Origin: Dethiosulfovibrio faecalis
GTDB taxonomy: Bacteria; Synergistota; Synergistia; Synergistales; Dethiosulfovibrionaceae
DNA length: 64,000 bases
Assembly (NCBI RefSeq): GCF_021568795.1
Contig: NZ_JAKGUE010000003.1
Location: 62,001 to 126,000, forward strand
Reading direction: 5' to 3'
The notes beneath the pieces are model-generated. The model did no database searches, was not told the origin of the DNA, and saw nothing but the letters and a program-made list of their open reading frames with translations. Below, piece by piece: positions 1-7,768 of the stretch. Every line of letters starts with the position of its first letter. The first letter of the stretch is position 1. A program made the position numbers and the translations under genes.

Positions 1-15
1 AAGAAGGCCTGATCT

Positions 16-480
16 ATGCCGGAAAGGGATAGCTCAGAGGTGCTCTGCCTGTCCAAGTCCGGATACTATCCGGGCTGGATGAAGAAGACCGCCTTAGTGA
101 CGGGATTGCTGCTGACGTCGGCGGGACTCTGGAGGCTTTTCGGTCCCTCCGCCGGCGGATTCGGCAGTATCTACCCTTACGTCTTCGTCGGTCTGGGACT
201 GGTGTACTTCTCCGGAACGACCAAGAGGATCTACCTCTCCGAGGAGGGAGTGATCCGGGAGACCGGAAGCTTTCTGTCCAAGGGAAAGCAGGTTCTGCCC
301 TGGAACCGGGTGGTCCACGTGACATTGGTCACCAGGAAAAAGCAGTTCATGGCCTTCTTCGAGAAGGCCGGGGAGATAAAGGGGCTCAAGGTTCTCTTCG
401 ACATAGACCAGGAACCTCAGGTAAGGGCCATCCTCAAGAACAGCTGTCCCAGAACGAAGATAAACACGATAACTCAATGA
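16..480 (+). CDS. Small membrane protein with PH-like C-terminal part
   Basis: A 154-residue protein with two hydrophobic segments near residues 24-42 and 48-66, followed by a soluble beta-rich part of about 85 residues. The two-helix-plus-beta layout resembles small bacterial membrane proteins with a PH-like domain, but I see no diagnostic motif and give no function. The start at the first ATG leaves about 20 hydrophilic residues before the first helix. It is followed at once by a hairpin shared with the convergent larA gene, so it is the last gene of its transcript. Its upstream partner, if any, lies outside the window. Confidence 0.6.
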   Translation: MPERDSSEVLCLSKSGYYPGWMKKTALVTGLLLTSAGLWRLFGPSAGGFGSIYPYVFVGLGLVYFSGTTKRIYLSEEGVIRETGSFLSKGKQVLPWNRVVHVTLVTRKKQFMAFFEKAGEIKGLKVLFDIDQEPQVRAILKNSCPRTKINTITQ

Positions 481-482
481 TA

Positions 483-514
483 AGAGCGCCCCGGCCCAAG
501 GTCCGGGGCGCTCT
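483..514. terminator. Bidirectional terminator-like hairpin
   Basis: A perfect 12-bp GC-rich stem with an 8-nt loop lies between two convergent genes. There is little T-tract on either side, so termination is likely but weakly supported by sequence. Confidence 0.6.
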
Positions 515-534
515 TGCACGTCTCTTTTAGATAT

Positions 535-1824
535 TCACCGTTTTACAAAGGGGAAGACAGATCCTCCGTGAGGTATGACGTAGGCAGATCCTCCTTCGGG
601 ATGGAGCCTTGAGACCTCGGCCATGGCCTCCTCGACGGAGTTCACGGCGATTATCCCCGATCCCTCCAGGTCCGACCGTCTCAGTTCGGACACCAGCACG
701 ATATTCGCCTTCAGGGCCTGATCGGCCAGCAGATAGCCTACGTAGCGAGGTATGGAGAACCTCTCTCTGAGCACCTTTTCCCTCGCCACCTGGTCGGAAT
801 AACCGGTCAGTATCTCGAAACACTCGTCGCTGCCCGATCCCTCGTCGCACATGGCCAGGACCACCAGGGTACCCCCGTCTCTGACGGCCTCTATGGAGTT
901 GAACACCGTCTTGGACGACTGATACAGTACCATGTCCTTTGGATATCCTCCCGCCGATGCCACCACCACGTCGGCCTTTCGATCCACAGTCACGCCGTTC
1001 AGGTCGTTCACCAGCTCGGTGCCTTTCAGATGTGCGGACCTCCAGTGTCCCGACACGGCGGCGGCGATCCTTCCGTCTCCACCCATTACCACGTTGAAGA
1101 CGAAATCGGGATTCACCATGGAACAGGCCTCGTCCATGTCCAGGTGGAGGGGGTTGTCCTCCATGAAGGCGCAGCGGCATCTCATGTCCCTGCCGGTCTC
1201 GGGAGCCGATTTCAGCGCCAGGACATGATTGGCCTGTATAGCTTCGTATGAGGCCACCCCGGGAAGTATGGACTTTCTGCCCCCTCCCCATCCGGCCATG
1301 ACGTGATAGGTTGCGGCACCGGTCAGGATAAGCCTGTCGCACTCCGTTACCATGCGGTTGACCTCCACCGGGGTTCCTCTTGAGGTGGTCCCCAGCGACA
1401 CCAGCGAGTCTGCGTCCCTGCAATCGTGATCCACGATCTGAAAGCGATCCGCCAGGTCTCCCAGAAGCAGTCTGTGTTCCTCCCGGGTCTGGGATCTGTG
1501 GGTTCCGGTTGCGGAGATGAACTTTACGTCCTCCTCCTTAACCCCTCCCGCCAGTATCTCGTCCACCAGAAGAGGAAGGTAGACCGACATCCTCTGCCAT
1601 GCCCTTGTGACGTCGGAGACCACCACACAGACGGTCTCGCCCGGAGAGAGCAGGTCCCTCAGCCTGGGCGAGTCTATCGGGTTTTCAAGACCGTCCAGGA
1701 CGACTTCCTCCTCGGATACATCTCGAGGCGTCGGAGGTTCCAGCACCGATTCGAGTTTCAGATTTTCCGGAAGGCTCAGGGGAAGCTCCCCTTTTCCGTA
1801 GGACAGAGTGAACTCCAAGCTCAT
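535..1824 (-). CDS. larA: LarA-family nickel-dependent 2-hydroxyacid racemase
   Basis: A 429-residue protein, close to the 424 of Lactobacillus plantarum lactate racemase. The residues known to matter in LarA are all visible: His109 in GTHR, His174 and Lys184 in the H-V-M-A-G-W-G-G-G-R-K stretch, and His200. Lys184 is the expected attachment point of the nickel-pincer cofactor and His200 a nickel ligand. The family interconverts D- and L-2-hydroxyacids; characterised members act on lactate, malate, phenyllactate and others, so the substrate is not fixed by family. The ATG chosen overlaps the stop of the upstream dehydrogenase by 4 bp (ATGA). The longer open frame upstream is antisense-free read-back into the dehydrogenase and is not used. 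The larB/C/E cofactor genes are not in this window. Confidence 0.9.
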   Translation of the reverse strand: MSLEFTLSYGKGELPLSLPENLKLESVLEPPTPRDVSEEEVVLDGLENPIDSPRLRDLLSPGETVCVVVSDVTRAWQRMSVYLPLLVDEILAGGVKEEDVKFISATGTHRSQTREEHRLLLGDLADRFQIVDHDCRDADSLVSLGTTSRGTPVEVNRMVTECDRLILTGAATYHVMAGWGGGRKSILPGVASYEAIQANHVLALKSAPETGRDMRCRCAFMEDNPLHLDMDEACSMVNPDFVFNVVMGGDGRIAAAVSGHWRSAHLKGTELVNDLNGVTVDRKADVVVASAGGYPKDMVLYQSSKTVFNSIEAVRDGGTLVVLAMCDEGSGSDECFEILTGYSDQVAREKVLRERFSIPRYVGYLLADQALKANIVLVSELRRSDLEGSGIIAVNSVEEAMAEVSRLHPEGGSAYVIPHGGSVFPFVKR

Positions 1825-2909
1825 TTCAGTTTCTCCAGTTGAGGCAGGCCGAACTCGTCGGAGTACCGTTTGAGCATGTCCTCCGTGGCCAGATCCAGCT
1901 CTATTCCCTCTCGAACGGCCCTCTCTCTGGCCTCCCTCTCCTTCTCGCCGTGGACGAATATCCTGTCGTGACCGTCGGCCTTCTCGCTGCGCCGGACCGA
2001 CTCCAATATGGAGGATACGCTGCCTTTTATGGCCGACTCGTCTCCGAAGACGTCCAGCCTGGTGGCGGCGAAATAGTGGGTTATGCCGCTTCCGCTGCCC
2101 GGTTCCTGAAACGTCTCGGGGCTCCATCGTCCCAGAGATAGAGCGGAACATAGAAACTCGACCATCAGCCCGAGCCCGTACCCCTTATGGCCTCCCAGCT
2201 CCTCTCCCTCTCCTCCCAGAAAGAGGTGTCCCCCCAGAGAGGACTCGCTCTTGAAGAGTTCCTCTATGTGGGATGCGTCGTCCGTGACCCTGCCGGTCTC
2301 GTCGACCACCCATCCCAGAGGCATGGGCTTTTTCCTCCTGTCGTAGACCTCCACCTTGCCGTGAGCCACCACAGGTGTCGCCATGTCGAGGAGAAACATC
2401 TCCTCTCCCGATCCCGGGACGGCCACCGCTATTGGATTGGTCCCCAGCAGGCGCTCCTTGCCGAATGTCACTATGCAGCATTTTCTGGTGTTGGTCATGG
2501 CAACCGCCATACAGCCCCGTTTTGCCGCCCGTTCCGCCCAGAGACCGGCCATTCCGTAGTGGTTCGAGTCGCGGACCACGCAGGAACAGGTTCCTATCTC
2601 CAGCGCCTTGTCCACGCAGCGGTCCATGGAGAAAGCCGCCACGGAGGGGCCTATGCCGGATTTTCCGTCGACCACAAGGGAGACCGGCGTCTCGTGGACC
2701 ACCTGAGGCTCCCTGTCGGTGAAGGCGAATCCCCCCTCAAGGTTTTTCCTGTAAAAGGCCAGCCTGGCCACCCCATGGGACGGGACTGCCCTAGCGTCCG
2801 CCTCCACAAGCACCTCGGCGGTTATTCGAGCCTGAGATTCGGTATAACCCAGCCCCTTTTCAAGTATGTCCATCACGTGTCTAGTTAGTCCGTCGTACGA
2901 AACTCTCAC
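1821..2909 (-). CDS. Ldh2/malate-type NAD(P)-dependent 2-hydroxyacid dehydrogenase
   Basis: A 362-residue member of the Ldh2/YlbC/AllD/MdH family, which oxidises 2-hydroxyacids (lactate, malate, ureidoglycolate, sulfolactate) with NAD(P). Visible signatures are S-H-G at residues 44-46, the S-N-H-Y-G motif with the catalytic-type His117, G-T-N-P-I-A, L-D-M-A-T followed by G-K, and G-G-H-K-G-Y-G-L. It sits between the symporter (16 bp upstream) and the racemase (4-bp overlap). The racemase would supply the enantiomer that this dehydrogenase uses. The family alone does not tell the side chain of the substrate. The aromatic leader peptide of the operon points to aryl-lactates, as an inference. 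Confidence 0.88.
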   Translation of the reverse strand: MRVSYDGLTRHVMDILEKGLGYTESQARITAEVLVEADARAVPSHGVARLAFYRKNLEGGFAFTDREPQVVHETPVSLVVDGKSGIGPSVAAFSMDRCVDKALEIGTCSCVVRDSNHYGMAGLWAERAAKRGCMAVAMTNTRKCCIVTFGKERLLGTNPIAVAVPGSGEEMFLLDMATPVVAHGKVEVYDRRKKPMPLGWVVDETGRVTDDASHIEELFKSESSLGGHLFLGGEGEELGGHKGYGLGLMVEFLCSALSLGRWSPETFQEPGSGSGITHYFAATRLDVFGDESAIKGSVSSILESVRRSEKADGHDRIFVHGEKEREARERAVREGIELDLATEDMLKRYSDEFGLPQLEKLK

Positions 2910-2925
2910 GGTCGTATCTCCTTTC

Positions 2926-4356
2926 CTATGCCCTGTCTTCTCCGATTATCCTTCCGGCGGGTCGTCTGTCTACCAGAGCTACCATCAGGAACACCGCTAT
3001 GCACACAGGCCACTCCAGGTATATCACGTGGGAGACCACGTGGGTAGCGGGAAAGAAGGTCCATCCGGCCCATACTATCAGAGAGGCCAGTATTGTCCAG
3101 AAGCCCGACCCCCTGCGGCACAGGGAGGGAACGAAGAGATCCGCCAGTATGAGAAGGGTGAAGGACGCGGTGACAGCCAGAGCGGAGGTAAGGGTCTTGA
3201 GGATTCCCACCACGGATAGGGCCAGGAAGAAGGTAAGGACGCTGACCACGACCACGCAGATCCGGGAGAGGAAGACCTCCCGTTCGGGATCGAGCGCCTT
3301 CTTCTGAAAGAAAAGAGGTTTCACCAGGTCCTCCAGTGTGAGGGTGGCGCTTCCCAAAAGCAGGCCTACCGCTGTGGAGATATCGGCGGCCCAGAGACCG
3401 GCCAGAAGCAGCCCTCCTATGGCGGGGCTTATTGATGTCACCAGGGCGGGCAGGGCCATGGCGGAGTTCTCAAGTCCGGGAAACTTGGCGGCTGCCATGA
3501 CGCCGAAGAGAGCGCAGAGAAAACCTACCGGAAGGATTATTATCCCTCCGAGGATGAAGCCGTTTCGGGCGGATCTGCCGTCCCTGGCGGCGAAGGCGAT
3601 CTGGTTTATGGCCTGCACCGAGAATGCCTGGGTTATCATGACCGCCATCCAGGCGCATACCATGGCGGTTCCCATGCCGGAGGTCCAGTCAAGCCAGACG
3701 TCCGAGGGAGGAAGCTCGGCCATTATGGACTCTAAACCTCCGAAGGTTCCGGATACGCTGACCAGAGCGGCGATTATCCCTCCGTATATGACCACCACGT
3801 TTATGACGTTGACCAGACCTCCGGCCAGATATCCGCCTATAAGGGTGACCCCGATGAATATGGCGGCGGTGGCCATCATCCCGGTCTGGAAGGTGAATAT
3901 GTCCGGAAGAAGAGCCGTGAGAACCGCTCCTCCCGCCACGTACTGAAGGGAGGTTATGACCATCTGGATGACCAGCTGGGCTACAGCTCCGAGAACCCTG
4001 GCTCCGGGACCGAACATACGTCCCATCATCTCAGGCACGGTACGGACGTTCATCTTGCGGAAGAAACCCGCCGCCACGAGGCCTACGACGATTCCCGCCA
4101 CACCCCAGGCGGCGTTGTACCAGCCGGCGGACAGGCCTTTGGTGTAGGCGTTCTGGGCAACTCCGACGGTGGAGGCCCCTCCTATGGCTAGACCGGCCAG
4201 CATGGCGGCCACCACGACGGGAGGCAGGTTGCGCCCGGCCAGGAGGTAGCCCATGGCCCCTTCGACATGACTCCGTCTCTGTATCTGAAGGGCCTTGAGA
4301 GACACCCCGAAGAGAAGCGCTATGTAAGCTATCAAGATAATAAGTTGAACGTTCAT
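2926..4356 (-). CDS. Sodium:solute symporter (SSS family)
   Basis: A 476-residue polytopic membrane protein with about 13 hydrophobic segments. It has the SSS-family N-terminal pattern (G-Y-L-L-A-G-R-N-L-P, then G-G-A-S-T-V-G) expected for Na+-coupled uptake. The open frame extends upstream, but two ATGs occur in its plausible start zone. The one at 4356 has an AAAGG Shine-Dalgarno about 8 nt upstream, whereas that motif abuts the ATG at 4365, so I choose 4356. It is the first gene of the operon with the dehydrogenase and racemase, and lies about 130 nt downstream of the attenuator terminator. It is the likely importer of the 2-hydroxyacid; an importer of aromatic amino acids is the alternative. 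Confidence 0.85.
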   Translation of the reverse strand: MNVQLIILIAYIALLFGVSLKALQIQRRSHVEGAMGYLLAGRNLPPVVVAAMLAGLAIGGASTVGVAQNAYTKGLSAGWYNAAWGVAGIVVGLVAAGFFRKMNVRTVPEMMGRMFGPGARVLGAVAQLVIQMVITSLQYVAGGAVLTALLPDIFTFQTGMMATAAIFIGVTLIGGYLAGGLVNVINVVVIYGGIIAALVSVSGTFGGLESIMAELPPSDVWLDWTSGMGTAMVCAWMAVMITQAFSVQAINQIAFAARDGRSARNGFILGGIIILPVGFLCALFGVMAAAKFPGLENSAMALPALVTSISPAIGGLLLAGLWAADISTAVGLLLGSATLTLEDLVKPLFFQKKALDPEREVFLSRICVVVVSVLTFFLALSVVGILKTLTSALAVTASFTLLILADLFVPSLCRRGSGFWTILASLIVWAGWTFFPATHVVSHVIYLEWPVCIAVFLMVALVDRRPAGRIIGEDRA

Positions 4357-4487
4357 TTTCGACATCCTTTCGCCGCTTTCAGGCTTCCCTCTAGGGTTCC
4401 ACCCGTCCTCTTCCACCAAACGCTTTTTTCTATGTCCCCTCTCCTCTCTGTCGCTTCGCAGTTGTGCTGAAATAAAACAGGAAGCAT

Positions 4488-4521
4488 AAAAAAAGGACCG
4501 ATCCCAGAATGGGACCGGTCC
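4488..4521 (-). terminator. Attenuator terminator in front of the symporter operon
   Basis: Read on the minus strand this is a 12-bp stem (arms at 4510-4521 and 4495-4506, one G-U pair) with a 3-nt loop, followed by seven U residues (4494-4488). It lies inside the leader transcript, before the first structural gene, which is the arrangement of an attenuator rather than an operon end. Confidence 0.88.
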
Positions 4522-4568
4522 CGGAGATTTCAACGACGTCTAGACGTCGGTCCTCCCCAGAGGTCCCA
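4510..4568 (-). promoter_or_regulatory. Antiterminator pairing elements of the aromatic attenuator
   Basis: The leader segment UGGGACC (4568-4562), just after the aromatic codons, is perfectly complementary to GGUCCCA (4516-4510) in the 5' arm of the terminator. Pairing of the two would prevent the terminator stem. A 16-nt perfect palindrome at 4534-4549, spanning the leader stop codon, can form a hairpin between them. A ribosome held at the aromatic codons would leave 4562-4568 free; a ribosome at the stop codon would probably mask it. The mechanism is inferred from sequence complementarity. Confidence 0.75.
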
Positions 4569-4629
4569 CGCATCTAAAGTAATAGCCGTACCAAAAAAGG
4601 CGATTGTTCGATACAGACGTCGAAATCAT
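4540..4629 (-). CDS. Aromatic-rich leader peptide of the attenuator
   Basis: A 29-codon open frame with a purine-rich ribosome site (GGAAAGGAA) before its ATG. Residues 12-18 read F-W-Y-G-Y-Y-F, so six of seven codons specify Phe, Trp or Tyr. Its stop codon lies 19 nt before the terminator stem. Short translated leaders with runs of the regulatory amino acid are the hallmark of ribosome-mediated attenuation (trp, his, pheA). Here all three aromatic amino acids are read. A longer in-frame ATG at 4803 lies upstream of the promoter and is rejected. The product itself probably has no function after translation. Confidence 0.85.
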   Translation of the reverse strand: MISTSVSNNRLFWYGYYFRCVGPLGRTDV

Positions 4630-4676
4630 GGTTTTTCCTTTCCGCGGCTCGCAGCCGCAAAAAACGGTTGAGACGA

Positions 4677-4706
4677 TATATACCACCTCTCGGGGGGTTT
4701 TGTCAA
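4677..4706 (-). promoter_or_regulatory. Sigma-70-type promoter of the attenuated operon
   Basis: On the minus strand a consensus -35 TTGACA (4706-4701) is followed after 18 nt by TATATA (4682-4677). Transcription would begin near 4669, giving a leader of about 180 nt up to the terminator. A small GC hairpin (4644-4658) lies just before the leader ribosome site. Confidence 0.8.
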
Positions 4707-4856
4707 CGATAAAAAACATAACCCTCCGGTGGAAAAGTTCTACGATACTATCTTCCACCCATTTAGTAACACGATGAAGCTTTTTAGAGGCAAAAAACGC
4801 CAAATCGTGCTACTATGCCCTAGTTAGCTAAAGCAAACAAAGGAGAGCGAGAAAAG

Positions 4857-5744
4857 ATGAAAAACGTAATAGAGGTATCGGGTCTCTGTCATCGCTACGG
4901 ATCCCGTTGGATATACAGAGGGCTCGATGTATCGATTTCCCCCGGCAAGGTCTACGGACTTCTTGGTAAAAACGGGGTCGGCAAGACCACCCTTATAAAG
5001 ATCCTCATGGGATTTCTCCGTCCTTCCTCGGGAAGATGTACCGTCTTCGGCGAGGACTCCCACGACCTGAAACCGGCCACCAGGGCCAGGATAGGGCTTC
5101 TTTTCGAGGGACATCTGGCCTACGATTTTATGACCATATCCCAGATAGAGAGATTTTACGCACCTCATTATCCTCTATGGGACAAATCGAGATACTACGA
5201 TCTGGTCGACCTGCTGGGGCTAAAGCCTAATCACAGAATAGGCGATATGTCCTGCGGCCAGAGGTCCCAGGTGGTCCTTGGTCTGATAATGGCCCAGCAA
5301 CCGGAACTGCTGATATTGGACGACTATTCCATGGGACTCGACGCCGGATATAGAAGGCTTTTTCTGGACTATATGTCCGAATATCTGAGAGAGACGGGAC
5401 GGACGGTGTTCCTCACGTCCCACGTGATACAGGACATGGAGGGTTTCGTGGACCAGGTGATCTTTCTCGAGAGAGGCGGAGCCGTCAGGTCCACCTCGAT
5501 AGAATCTTTCAAGGGTACCTTCCACTGTTATGAGCTTCCCAAAAACGAAGGATCTCGAGTACCCGAACCGAAGGGTCCGGTAAAGAACGTCGAGACCCAC
5601 GGCGACCGATGGGAGCTGTTCGGCTTCGCCGGTCCGAAGGAGATTGAGACGGAGCTCGACGCCCAGGGAGTGAACCCCTCCGGCCTGACTCCCCGAAATA
5701 TGACACTGGAAGACGCCTTCATAGGCTACACCGGGAGGTATTGA
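4857..5744 (+). CDS. ABC transporter ATP-binding protein (exporter type)
   Basis: A 295-residue nucleotide-binding subunit. Walker A is G-K-N-G-V-G-K-T-T at residues 37-45, Walker B L-L-I-L-D-D at 151-156, and the switch histidine is His189. Two features depart from the consensus. The signature reads M-S-C-G-Q instead of L-S-G-G-Q, and the residue after the Walker B aspartate, normally catalytic Glu, is Asp156. The last 80 residues form an extra domain as in many single-ATPase export systems. It is followed after one base by its permease, so it is likely an exporter or an energised membrane-protein complex of unknown cargo. An AAAGGAG site precedes the ATG. Confidence 0.88.
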   Translation: MKNVIEVSGLCHRYGSRWIYRGLDVSISPGKVYGLLGKNGVGKTTLIKILMGFLRPSSGRCTVFGEDSHDLKPATRARIGLLFEGHLAYDFMTISQIERFYAPHYPLWDKSRYYDLVDLLGLKPNHRIGDMSCGQRSQVVLGLIMAQQPELLILDDYSMGLDAGYRRLFLDYMSEYLRETGRTVFLTSHVIQDMEGFVDQVIFLERGGAVRSTSIESFKGTFHCYELPKNEGSRVPEPKGPVKNVETHGDRWELFGFAGPKEIETELDAQGVNPSGLTPRNMTLEDAFIGYTGRY

Positions 5745-5745
5745 T

Positions 5746-6417
5746 ATGGTTCGATCGATAATATACAAGGAGCTTCTGAAGACCTGGAGAGGTTGGGCGG
5801 CCCTAATGTTTCTGAATATGGCCGTCATGGCCTATATAGCCGCCGAGACCCGTAGTATGTTCGTGATGGACCATCCCGAGATAGTCTGGCACAGAGTGAT
5901 GTATCTGGGATCCATCCACTTCGGGAGTCTAAGGTCCATTCCCCTCTTAACGGGAGCGCTCCTCGGAGCGGCCCAGTTTCTGCCGGAGATGAGGGACGAG
6001 AGGTTCAGGCTGTCCCTTCACCTTCCGGTGGAGCTTCACAAGGTCGTAACCGCACACGTGGCATTCGGGTTGTTCGCCCTCGGAGCCATCCTGCTGACCG
6101 ATATGGGAATACTGGCTGTCCTGACCGCCAGCTACTTTCCCCTGGAGGCCGTGACCATGTCCCTCTGGACCGCCGCACCCTGGTGCCTGGCCGGTTTCGT
6201 GGCCTATCTCGGGACGGCCCTGGCTTTGCTGGAACCCAAGTACCACTTGAAGGCGGCTCTTATAGCTGTGGCGATAGCCCTCTCGGAGCTGTACATGTAT
6301 AGGACCGCTCCCGGTTCCTACCGAACGATTCTACCGATACTGGTCCTGTTATCCGCGTTACTCGTTCCGGGAGTTCTTCTTCCGGCCTACAGATTCCGCT
6401 TCAGGAGGCTTTCTTGA
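5746..6417 (+). CDS. ABC transporter permease
   Basis: A 223-residue integral membrane protein with about six hydrophobic segments, starting one base after the stop of the ATPase gene. The arrangement, the length and the lack of a binding protein nearby fit an ABC-2-like exporter permease. No substrate-specific motif is visible. Its TGA overlaps the ATG of the next gene by one base (TGATG), which suggests translational coupling of all three genes. Confidence 0.75.
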   Translation: MVRSIIYKELLKTWRGWAALMFLNMAVMAYIAAETRSMFVMDHPEIVWHRVMYLGSIHFGSLRSIPLLTGALLGAAQFLPEMRDERFRLSLHLPVELHKVVTAHVAFGLFALGAILLTDMGILAVLTASYFPLEAVTMSLWTAAPWCLAGFVAYLGTALALLEPKYHLKAALIAVAIALSELYMYRTAPGSYRTILPILVLLSALLVPGVLLPAYRFRFRRLS

Positions 6418-7697
6418 TGAGAAGGATATCCGCCGCGTCCCTGATCCTCCTCATAATCTCGGTCTCGTCCATATATCTTCCCATGGGGTACAGAAAGCTC
6501 TTCATACCGGATACGGAGAAGACCCATCTGCTCTTCAGCCCCGTGACTAAAGAATTCGTCTATCGAGAGCAGCTGATAGGGGATATACCGGAGGAGGTGA
6601 GGTCTAAAGCGGACGATCATCATTCGGAGATCGCCTACGGAGACCAAAAGGGCAGCTACTACGGCAGGCTCGAGTTCGAGAGGATGCTGCCTTTCATCTA
6701 TTCGAAGAACATGGATATGCTGGGCTTTCTGCCGATAGAGATAGACGGCCGATCCTTCGACATCGAGGAGATAAAGAGGGGCAGACAGGTAATGGAGATG
6801 ACCCCGGAGAAACTTCGGGAACACAGCACCAGGCCGTCGGTATGGCCCCTTCTGGAGACCGACTCGGGACAGGCGAGACTGGTCCTTCCCGACGACGTCT
6901 TCAGGATGACCGACGACAGGATGGAGTTCGTCAACGCCGACAGCAACCAGGTGGACCGGAAGCTTACGGAGAAATTCACCCGGGCACTATCGAAGGAGGG
7001 ATTCTCCTTCCCCGCCCGTTCCGTAAATTCCAGGGCAACGGTGCTGAAGCCATTCGACGACGGCGTGTTCATAGTGGACCACGACTACGACGTGTTTCAC
7101 ATCAAGAGGGTGAAGGGGGAGCCTTTCGTCAGAAAAACCCCTATCGACCGGGACATAAAGACGAGGTACGTTCTCGTCTCGGAAAACCTGAGGAAGGTAT
7201 ATCACGGCCTCCTCATAGGGCAAGACGGCCGAGCCTGGCTGCTGGGATTCGACGATTACGAGACCATCCCCCTTCCGCTAGAGGGCTACGACCCAAACGA
7301 GATGGACCTGAAGATACTGACCGACCCTCTTTACGTGACCGCCACCTGGTCCGACGAGACGACCATACACGGCCTGGCGATGGATCGCTCCTATCGGCCC
7401 GTGGCTTCCTTCGACCATACCATGTCCAGGGCAGCGGACACGAGGGCGAAGAAGATCTACAGAGCCCTCTTTCCCTTTTCCCTAGACCTCGGACACAGAC
7501 GAAGAGGAAATATGGAGATATCCTTCCGACTTGGAGACAGGACTGCCGTCGTAGGGATTGTCGCAGCTCTGACGGCACTCCTTACCGTCGGTTCGTCGAT
7601 CCGGAAGAGACGTCCCAAGCCCTACGAGATCGCATTGATCGCCCTGACCGGCCTATACGGCCTTATAGCGGTCTTTCTGGTGGACCCGGAGAGATAG
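6417..7697 (+). CDS. Large membrane-anchored protein of the ABC operon (DUF4857-like)
   Basis: A 426-residue protein with one N-terminal transmembrane segment (residues 6-24), a soluble, presumably extracytoplasmic part of about 340 residues rich in beta-propensity, and two C-terminal transmembrane segments ending near the C-terminus. Its size, topology and place after an ATPase and permease recall proteins annotated DUF4857 in other anaerobes; this is recalled, not searched. An AGGAGG site 8 nt upstream supports the ATG at 6417; a TTG at 6414 is also possible. It is probably the third subunit of the same transporter. Confidence 0.65.
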   Translation: MRRISAASLILLIISVSSIYLPMGYRKLFIPDTEKTHLLFSPVTKEFVYREQLIGDIPEEVRSKADDHHSEIAYGDQKGSYYGRLEFERMLPFIYSKNMDMLGFLPIEIDGRSFDIEEIKRGRQVMEMTPEKLREHSTRPSVWPLLETDSGQARLVLPDDVFRMTDDRMEFVNADSNQVDRKLTEKFTRALSKEGFSFPARSVNSRATVLKPFDDGVFIVDHDYDVFHIKRVKGEPFVRKTPIDRDIKTRYVLVSENLRKVYHGLLIGQDGRAWLLGFDDYETIPLPLEGYDPNEMDLKILTDPLYVTATWSDETTIHGLAMDRSYRPVASFDHTMSRAADTRAKKIYRALFPFSLDLGHRRRGNMEISFRLGDRTAVVGIVAALTALLTVGSSIRKRRPKPYEIALIALTGLYGLIAVFLVDPER

Positions 7698-7720
7698 AAC
7701 CGGAAATACTTCATCAACAA

Positions 7721-7756
7721 AAGCCCCCGAGGAAACACCTCCTCGGGGGCTTTTCA
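7721..7756. terminator. Bidirectional intrinsic terminator
   Basis: A perfect 12-bp stem (7721-7732 with 7741-7752) is followed by TTTT on the plus strand, and by a weaker T-rich tail on the minus strand. It ends the ABC operon and the convergent catabolic operon. Confidence 0.85.
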
Positions 7757-7768
7757 TGGACGACGATC

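Noticed and set aside
535-2151. Long form of larA starting at 2151
   Set aside because: The extra 109 codons overlap the dehydrogenase gene in another frame. LarA homology and the ATGA overlap place the start at 1824.
4488-4670. T-box riboswitch upstream of the symporter operon
   Set aside because: The conserved T-box antiterminator sequence and specifier loop are not seen, whereas a translated leader with aromatic codons explains the structure.
4540-4803. 87-codon ORF starting at 4803 on the minus strand
   Set aside because: Its first 58 codons lie across and upstream of the promoter. Only the last 29 codons, from 4629, are in the transcript and have a ribosome site.
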